10,883 bases of DNA from Pyrolobus sp964613695 (lineage in GTDB: Archaea > Thermoproteota > Thermoprotei_A > Sulfolobales > Pyrodictiaceae), in assembly GCA_964613695.1 (NCBI GenBank), contig CAZTIR010000048.1, positions 1 to 10,883 of the forward strand. The letters are read 5' to 3'. The notes beneath the pieces are model-generated. The model was not told where the DNA came from and made no database searches. It was given only the letters and a program-made list of their open reading frames with translations. Position numbers and translations under genes: made by a program. This document shows, in pieces, positions 7,047 to 10,883 of the stretch (the stretch's first letter is position 1; each line of letters begins with the position of its first letter).

Positions 7047-7751
7047 CTAGACCGGCACCACTGGGAGGCTCGCATCGTATACGATTATCTCGCGTGTAGA
7101 GGGGTCGTGGTATAAGCCCACTCCCGTAGCCTCGACACCCGCCTCGAGAGCCTCTAGGAGGGCTTGGGGTAGTAGGGGGTCTCCCCTCTCGTAGGGTCTC
7201 TCCATGCGCGCCCCCGGGAACCCGGCTATGAACACGAGGAGGGGCCTATGCCCCCTCTCCGCGAGGCTGGCGAGGAGGCGTAGATGCCTCCTACCCCTCT
7301 CTGTGGGCGCGTCGGGGTAGAGAGCCTCCCCGCCAATACCCCTCAACACAGCGCTCTTAACCTCCACGAGCCTCGCGTAGGACCCGCAATCTAGGAGATA
7401 GTCGAGCCTCGTCTCGCCCACCCTGGGCGCCCTACGGGCAACCCTACACCCCCTAGCGGACGGCAAGACGCCAGCCTCTATGAGAGCCTCCAGGACCCTC
7501 TCCTGCATCCTAGTGTCTATGAGCGCGTAGCCCCCGCAGCACTCCACAGATACTATACGGTACCTCAGCCTAGCCCCGCGTATCTCGACGCACTCCGCCA
7601 ACGCCCCGGGCACTAGGAGCTCCTCGAGCCTACCCGTGTTAGTGTTGTGGACTTCCTCGAGCCCGCCACCAACCCAAGCCTCAACCACGAACCTGTTAAC
7701 ACGCCTCTCGACACGACACGGTATCGTAGACGGAGCAGGCAAGCTCCACAA
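7047..7751 (-). CDS. sfsA: SfsA family protein (sugar fermentation stimulation protein homologue)
   Basis: The 234-residue product has the full SfsA layout and normal length. The N-terminal OB-like part contains RVNRFVVEA (17-25) and the signature HNTNTGRLEELLVPG (35-49), followed by LIDTRMQE (77-84). The C-terminal PD-(D/E)xK-type nuclease-fold part contains GETRLDYLLDCGS with D117, then LVEVKS with E130 and K132, and the hallmark YPDAPTERGRRHL (145-157). E. coli SfsA is described as a DNA-binding protein affecting maltose metabolism; the archaeal role is unproven, and nuclease or nucleic-acid binding activity is inferred from the fold. The start is TTG at 7751. GGAGG about 13 bases upstream overlaps the end of the preceding gene, which stops 20 bases away, so the two are probably co-transcribed. 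Confidence 0.92.
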   Translation of the reverse strand: MWSLPAPSTIPCRVERRVNRFVVEAWVGGGLEEVHNTNTGRLEELLVPGALAECVEIRGARLRYRIVSVECCGGYALIDTRMQERVLEALIEAGVLPSARGCRVARRAPRVGETRLDYLLDCGSYARLVEVKSAVLRGIGGEALYPDAPTERGRRHLRLLASLAERGHRPLLVFIAGFPGARMERPYERGDPLLPQALLEALEAGVEATGVGLYHDPSTREIIVYDASLPVVPV

Positions 7752-7771
7752 GACCCTATAGACCCTCCCTC

Positions 7772-8572
7772 CTACACCACCCCAAGCCTCTCGGCGACAT
7801 CACTAACGCCGACCCTCCCCCGGACGAAAGCTGTCAACAATGCTGTCGCGACGCCAAGCCTATGCCTGAGCCTCTCCACCCCAAGCCTCTCGGCCAGGGG
7901 CTTCGCCTCCACCGAGACCAGGGCAAGGCCCGCTAGCCTACCCTGGAGCCTCTCGGCGTAGATGCTCGCATCCCACTCTAGAGCCACCAGAGTGACGCCA
8001 TAGAGGCTCCTCCTAGAGCCGAGCCTCTCGAGGGCCTCTAGAGCCGCTGGGCTAGCCTCTATCACCGGCTCAGCCCTAGCCTCCAACACGCCCTCGACGA
8101 GACCCTCCACTAGTCCAGGATCCACGCCGCTAGGCTCAGCAGCCGAGATGACGACTACCGTCTCATACCCCCTCCTCCACCCGCCCAGCACGCGTCCAGC
8201 AAGCCTAGCAGCCTCGTACACCCCTCCATGGGGCAGCGTGAGCACCGGCACACCCACCCCATCGCAGCCCGCGTCGAGGGGCAGCACCCTCGGGTCTGGT
8301 GTTAGGGTGTGGGCTGCTCTCGCAACCCTAGCCTCAGGCGAGAACCCGGACCCGACGCCCGCGGCCACGTACCCTATATCCTCGCAAGCCCCGTTAGCCA
8401 CAAGCAGGTTGATGTAGACGGGGGCGTCGGCTAGGAAGGAGAGGGCTCGCGTAGCATTACCCTTCTCCACGCGATACCCTCCCATAACCCACACCACGCT
8501 ACGCTCCAGGCTCCCCACCCGAGTAAAACACCAGTCGATGCGCAACACTCCGCTAGCGTATGTCAAGTGCAT
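7772..8572 (-). CDS. Unrecognised protein, first gene of the minus-strand block
   Basis: I do not recognise this 266-residue protein. The ATG at 8572 lies about 23 bases from the centre of a TATA-like element, so the transcript is probably leaderless. The sequence looks cytosolic with alpha/beta character. A Gly/Ala-rich stretch (GYVAAGVGSGFSPEARVARA, residues 67-86) is followed by a possible ligand loop VLTLPHGGVYEAARLAGRV (110-128). A strand then follows, with YETVVVISAAEPSGVDPGLV at 136-155, and after it a helical C-terminus ending in a short helix-turn-helix-like segment (RGRVGVSDVAERLGVV). PHGG followed by a TVVVIS strand faintly recalls Memo/LigB-type proteins, but the other metal-binding histidines are not evident and I do not make that assignment. 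It heads a run of genes leading into sfsA. Confidence 0.75.
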   Translation of the reverse strand: MHLTYASGVLRIDWCFTRVGSLERSVVWVMGGYRVEKGNATRALSFLADAPVYINLLVANGACEDIGYVAAGVGSGFSPEARVARAAHTLTPDPRVLPLDAGCDGVGVPVLTLPHGGVYEAARLAGRVLGGWRRGYETVVVISAAEPSGVDPGLVEGLVEGVLEARAEPVIEASPAALEALERLGSRRSLYGVTLVALEWDASIYAERLQGRLAGLALVSVEAKPLAERLGVERLRHRLGVATALLTAFVRGRVGVSDVAERLGVV

Positions 8573-8587
8573 AAGGTTGAAGCAAGA

Positions 8588-8600
8588 GTAGTTAATACCC
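8588..8600. promoter_or_regulatory. Bidirectional TATA-like element between divergent, probably leaderless genes
   Basis: TAGTTAATA (plus) and TATTAACTA (minus) are the two readings of the only AT-rich block in this 50-base spacer. Its centre at about 8594.5 is about 28 bases from the ATG at 8623 on the plus strand and about 23 bases from the ATG at 8572 on the minus strand. Both distances bracket the usual archaeal TATA-to-start spacing of about 26 bases. Neither start codon has a Shine-Dalgarno sequence. Confidence 0.5.
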
Positions 8601-8622
8601 GGCTAGCCTGGTGCACCCGGGC

Positions 8623-10308
8623 ATGGTACGAGCTAAGACCGGGGCTGGTACAGGTATTGCAATACTCTTGGTCATACTGGTTGTGGCGCTCGCCTACATG
8701 TACGTACTCCTCTCGACCAACACGCCCCGGCCAACAACCGTGACCATCACGAGCATTGTGACCAAGACCGTGAGGAGCGGGACACGTACCATAGTAGTGC
8801 GCGAGACTATCACCAAGACGACCACCGTCGTGAATACCGTAACATCGGTGTTGGAGCATACACGTACAGTGACAAGACGCGAGACCACAACAGTAACGGT
8901 GACCAGATACCTGGAGAGGACGACGACAGTGACTAAGACAACCACGGCAACCGGGAGCGTGGGCGGCGGCGCAACAAGCACAACGACCACATCAGTGCCG
9001 GCAGCCAGGAGCGGGGAGGGACGCTCGAGGGGCGTTGCTAGTGTAGCCGAGGGCCCAGTGGCCGTAAGTGTTGAGAGAGATAGGCTCGTGGTGAGGGTTA
9101 AGGGTGGTTTAGAGGAGGTAGCCTTCTACCATCGTAACGAGAGCTCGGCGATAATATTCCCGTACCTGGTCTCGCCTCCCGATCCCGCGGCGGTATCACT
9201 CTCCTCCAGCACGCTGCCACCGCTGCTCGTGGACATGGATAGGAGTGGAGTAGAGATGATCATCCCCTTGGACAACGTCAGCAACGATACGCTCGTAGCG
9301 ATATGGGGTACGGGTGACAGGGAGATAGCAGAGTTCACCCTGATCAAGGCTAACAACAGTTACCTGATAACCGACTTTGAACTACTCGAGAAGAAGCCGC
9401 CTAGCGTCTGCGAGGCTCTCAACGAGAGCGGCTATTATACGCTATACGCGCTTGTATGCGGCATTAACGCCTCGAGCCTGGAGGCTATACGAGAGGCGCT
9501 CGGGGATGTACTATCGGGCAGCGTCCCAAGCATAGCGTGGAAGCTTCTCGAGTGGGAGGAGAAGCATATAAAGTATAACGGTAGCATCGAGGGCGTCGAG
9601 ACGCCTCTAGAGGTGCTCGAGAAGAGGATGGGGAAGTGTATAGACTACGCGGTCTTCACAACAGCCGCGCTCCTAGCGGCTGGCGTCAAGAGGGTGTACA
9701 TAGGCGAGGTTTTCGGCAACGGCACTATCCTAGTGCCGGGCCATGCTTTCGCCATACTACCCTACCACAACACTCTGATAGTACTCGACCAGAGACTGCC
9801 GCCAGCCGAGCTAGGCGACTATGCGGAACACCTCCTACCGGACATGCTGGGCAAGGACGTTAGAACCTACTATATTCGCGTCGAGGCGGAGCCGGGCGGA
9901 GGAGTTAGGATTGTAACCGGTACGGGCATCCACCTGCCACTACCAGACACCTACCCGGAGGATAGGCTACCAGCGAGCATAGTGAGGGAGACGGCGTATA
10001 GGCTAGCAAGGCTCCTGGGTGCAAAACCGGATCCGAGAGTGGCCCAGGACTACCGCTACGAGGTGACCGTGACGCTGTGCAGGTGCCAGCTGAGCATATC
10101 CCTAATCCCGCCGCCATGCCTCGCCTGCGAGGTGCCACTCACCAAGCTCTACTCGCCCATCTTCGCAAGCTACTGGCCCGACTACCTCGCCTCAAGGATA
10201 TACAAGGAGCTTAGAAGAGCGGGCATCAAACCCGGAGAGTATAGTAGAGTATGGCTCACATACGAGCAGGAAGACACCGACGACATCTTCCACGTATACC
10301 TCGGGTGA
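8623..10308 (+). CDS. Membrane-anchored surface protein with Thr-rich stalk and transglutaminase-like domain
   Basis: Starting from the ATG at 8623 this is 561 residues; a GTG at 8611 would sit too close to the TATA element to be transcribed. Residues 11-30 (GIAILLVILVVALAYMYVLL) are an N-terminal anchor. Residues about 35-125 are a Thr/Val-rich stalk (TVTKTTTATG-like), as seen in crenarchaeal surface proteins. A beta-rich region follows, then a transglutaminase-like fold with the expected triad C339 (KCIDYAVFTTAALLAAG), H374 (PGHAFAILPY) and D389 (VLDQRLPP). At least seven N-x-S/T sequons lie outside the stalk. Near the C-terminus C486, C488, C499 and C502 form a CxC...CxxC pattern that could bind metal or form disulfides. 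The likely role is protease, isopeptide-forming or amidase activity at the cell surface; the substrate is unknown. Confidence 0.9.
   Translation: MVRAKTGAGTGIAILLVILVVALAYMYVLLSTNTPRPTTVTITSIVTKTVRSGTRTIVVRETITKTTTVVNTVTSVLEHTRTVTRRETTTVTVTRYLERTTTVTKTTTATGSVGGGATSTTTTSVPAARSGEGRSRGVASVAEGPVAVSVERDRLVVRVKGGLEEVAFYHRNESSAIIFPYLVSPPDPAAVSLSSSTLPPLLVDMDRSGVEMIIPLDNVSNDTLVAIWGTGDREIAEFTLIKANNSYLITDFELLEKKPPSVCEALNESGYYTLYALVCGINASSLEAIREALGDVLSGSVPSIAWKLLEWEEKHIKYNGSIEGVETPLEVLEKRMGKCIDYAVFTTAALLAAGVKRVYIGEVFGNGTILVPGHAFAILPYHNTLIVLDQRLPPAELGDYAEHLLPDMLGKDVRTYYIRVEAEPGGGVRIVTGTGIHLPLPDTYPEDRLPASIVRETAYRLARLLGAKPDPRVAQDYRYEVTVTLCRCQLSISLIPPPCLACEVPLTKLYSPIFASYWPDYLASRIYKELRRAGIKPGEYSRVWLTYEQEDTDDIFHVYLG
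8725..9000 (+). repeat. Degenerate ACN/GTN-rich stalk-coding region
   Basis: The region encodes about 90 residues dominated by Thr, Val, Arg and Glu. Loosely repeated units include TITKTTTVVNTVTS and TTTVTKTTTATG. It explains the spurious Val-rich open frame on the opposite strand. The stalk probably spaces the catalytic domain away from the membrane and carries O-linked sugars (inference). Confidence 0.75.
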
Positions 10309-10355
10309 TCTAATCGAAACTGGCCCAGCGTAAGCAGGGTTGCGAAGCGCATAGA

Positions 10356-10377
10356 TGGATTTTAACGCTAAAATCCA
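10356..10377. terminator. Perfect inverted repeat with 4-base centre; terminator or dif-like site
   Basis: The arms TGGATTTTA and TAAAATCCA are perfect reverse complements around ACGC. They lie 47 bases after the stop of the transglutaminase-like gene and are followed by GTTTT. A hairpin plus a short T run can act as an archaeal terminator. Read as an 11-6-11 Xer site (10353-10380), the arms match at 9 of 11 positions around AACGCT, which is the general dif layout. Confidence 0.5.
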
Positions 10378-10437
10378 GTTTTAAGCTTGTTACACATGCT
10401 CTCCAACAACAGTCATGCAGTAAGACTGTAAACCTAG

Positions 10438-10665
10438 TGCACCGGGCGTTACGCGAAGGCTATCACCCGGGATAGAGCGTCGGCCGCACAGCACTCATAC
10501 ACCGCCGAGGGCTGCCAGAAGCTATACACTCGTACCATAGAGCCGGGGTGTCGCCAAGGGTTGAAACTGTGGGAGGTTCTACAACCGCGGAGCCTGGGTC
10601 TTGCTGAGGCCGCGTACCGTGTTGCCAGGCGTGTTGTTGCCGAGAGGCTAAACACGAGATTATGA
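10438..10665 (+). pseudogene. Possible gene remnant: start-less open frame
   Basis: A plus frame is open for 75 codons between TAG (10435-10437) and TGA (10663-10665). It has no ATG or GTG start; the only candidate is TTG at 10561, which would give just 34 residues. The translation is protein-like at its end (LGLAEAAYRVARRVVAERLN, a Leu/Arg/Ala amphipathic helix), and its codon choice resembles that of neighbouring genes. A GTG in another frame at 10437 opens a 12-codon frame, so a frameshifted remnant is possible. I recognise no family, and chance openness in GC-rich DNA is a real alternative. Confidence 0.3.
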
Positions 10666-10731
10666 AGAGCCTATACACTACGTGTTCATGCTAGTTTTAT
10701 CGAGAAGAATGCGAGAATCTCCTAGCAGCTA

Positions 10732-10883
10732 TTATCCCACCCGCATAATGTACAGTAGTAATTGTTCCATGACGACTGCAATCCATCCTAGTATGACTGT
10801 GGCGACCACCAACCATAGCCTGTTTCGCAGCTCTCTCAACTCGGACTCTAGCCTATCAAACCTCGCGTCAACATACTCCTTGA
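10732..10883 (-). CDS. C-terminus of a small coiled-coil and membrane-helix protein (cut by window edge)
   Basis: The minus frame is open from the window edge to a TAA at 10734-10732, giving 49 visible residues. It begins KEYVDARFDRLESELRELRN, a heptad-patterned helix with Phe/Leu at core positions. A hydrophobic helix follows (LWLVVATVILGWIAVVMEQL), then LLYIMRVG. This layout, a short coiled coil then one C-terminal membrane helix, is common in small archaeal proteins of unknown function. The N-terminal part lies beyond the window, so the family cannot be settled. The gene is convergent with the transglutaminase-like gene across the 420-base spacer. Confidence 0.72.
   Translation of the reverse strand, partial: KEYVDARFDRLESELRELRNRLWLVVATVILGWIAVVMEQLLLYIMRVG

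Larger units (their letters stand above)
10309..10731. other. About 420 bases without a convincing gene
   Basis: No start-supported gene, tRNA or recognisable structural RNA is visible here. The region holds a perfect inverted repeat at 10356-10377, AT-rich sequence to about 10435, then a GC-rich stretch open in one plus frame (10438-10665). I found no SRP RNA or RNase P RNA hallmark. Confidence 0.6.

Noticed and set aside
7772..8572. Assignment as Memo/LigB or CbiZ-type enzyme
   Set aside because: Only a PHGG loop before a hydrophobic strand is shared; the other conserved metal or active-site residues are not visible.
8611..8622. GTG at 8611 as start of the transglutaminase-like gene
   Set aside because: It lies only about 16 bases from the TATA-like centre, so it would probably not be transcribed; the ATG at 8623 fits a leaderless start.
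8694..8990. Val-rich open frame on the minus strand opposite the Thr-rich stalk
   Set aside because: It is the reverse complement of ACN/GTN codons, so it is a compositional shadow.
10449..10678. Two minus-strand open frames in the right-hand spacer
   Set aside because: Their translations are rich in Cys, Trp, Ser and Arg with no domain-like pattern; the plus frame in the same place looks more protein-like.

Overview
The window looks like chromosomal DNA of a GC-rich hyperthermophilic crenarchaeon, with Desulfurococcales/Pyrodictiaceae-like style as my best guess. That placement is inferred from several traits: heavy use of AGG/AGA and ATA codons, frequent GTG and TTG starts, very short or leaderless mRNA leaders behind TATA-like boxes, tight gene packing, an archaeal XerA-type recombinase, and surface proteins with Thr-rich stalks and many N-glycosylation sequons. 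I see no tRNA, rRNA, CRISPR array or insertion sequence.

Layout. (1) 1-2601, minus: a long open frame running off the left edge, encoding a large secreted, sequon-rich protein of unknown function. (2) 2602-2790: a short AT-rich spacer. (3) 2791-3549, minus: a BtuF/TroA-type metal or cobalamin receptor with no signal peptide and no transporter partners. (4) 3666-4226, plus: a small membrane-anchored protein with four cysteines, whose end overlaps the end of xerA by 20 bases. (5) 8572 down to 4207, minus: six tightly spaced co-directional genes, in transcription order an unrecognised protein, SfsA, two small overlapping hypotheticals, a COG1926-type phosphoribosyltransferase, and XerA with an unusual Pro/Gln/Trp-rich C-terminal tail of about 97 residues. 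(6) 8623-10308, plus: a membrane-anchored surface protein with a Thr-rich stalk and a transglutaminase-like Cys-His-Asp domain, divergent from the block in (5). (7) 10309-10731: about 420 bases without a convincing gene, holding a perfect 9-bp-arm inverted repeat and an open frame that may be a gene remnant. (8) 10732-10883, minus: the C-terminal end of a small coiled-coil plus membrane-helix protein running off the right edge.

How the genes work together. The six-gene minus block mixes nucleic-acid functions (XerA, nuclease-fold SfsA), nucleotide chemistry (phosphoribosyltransferase) and unknowns. Spacing allows co-transcription, but internal TATA-like elements suggest several promoters. The two outer-surface proteins (1-2601 and 8623-10308) belong to a general pattern of glycosylated surface proteins and show no clear functional link to the middle block. 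The items most worth following up are the XerA tail, the single TATA-like element shared by two divergent, probably leaderless genes at 8588-8600, and the palindrome at 10356-10377, which may be a terminator or a recombination (dif-like) site.
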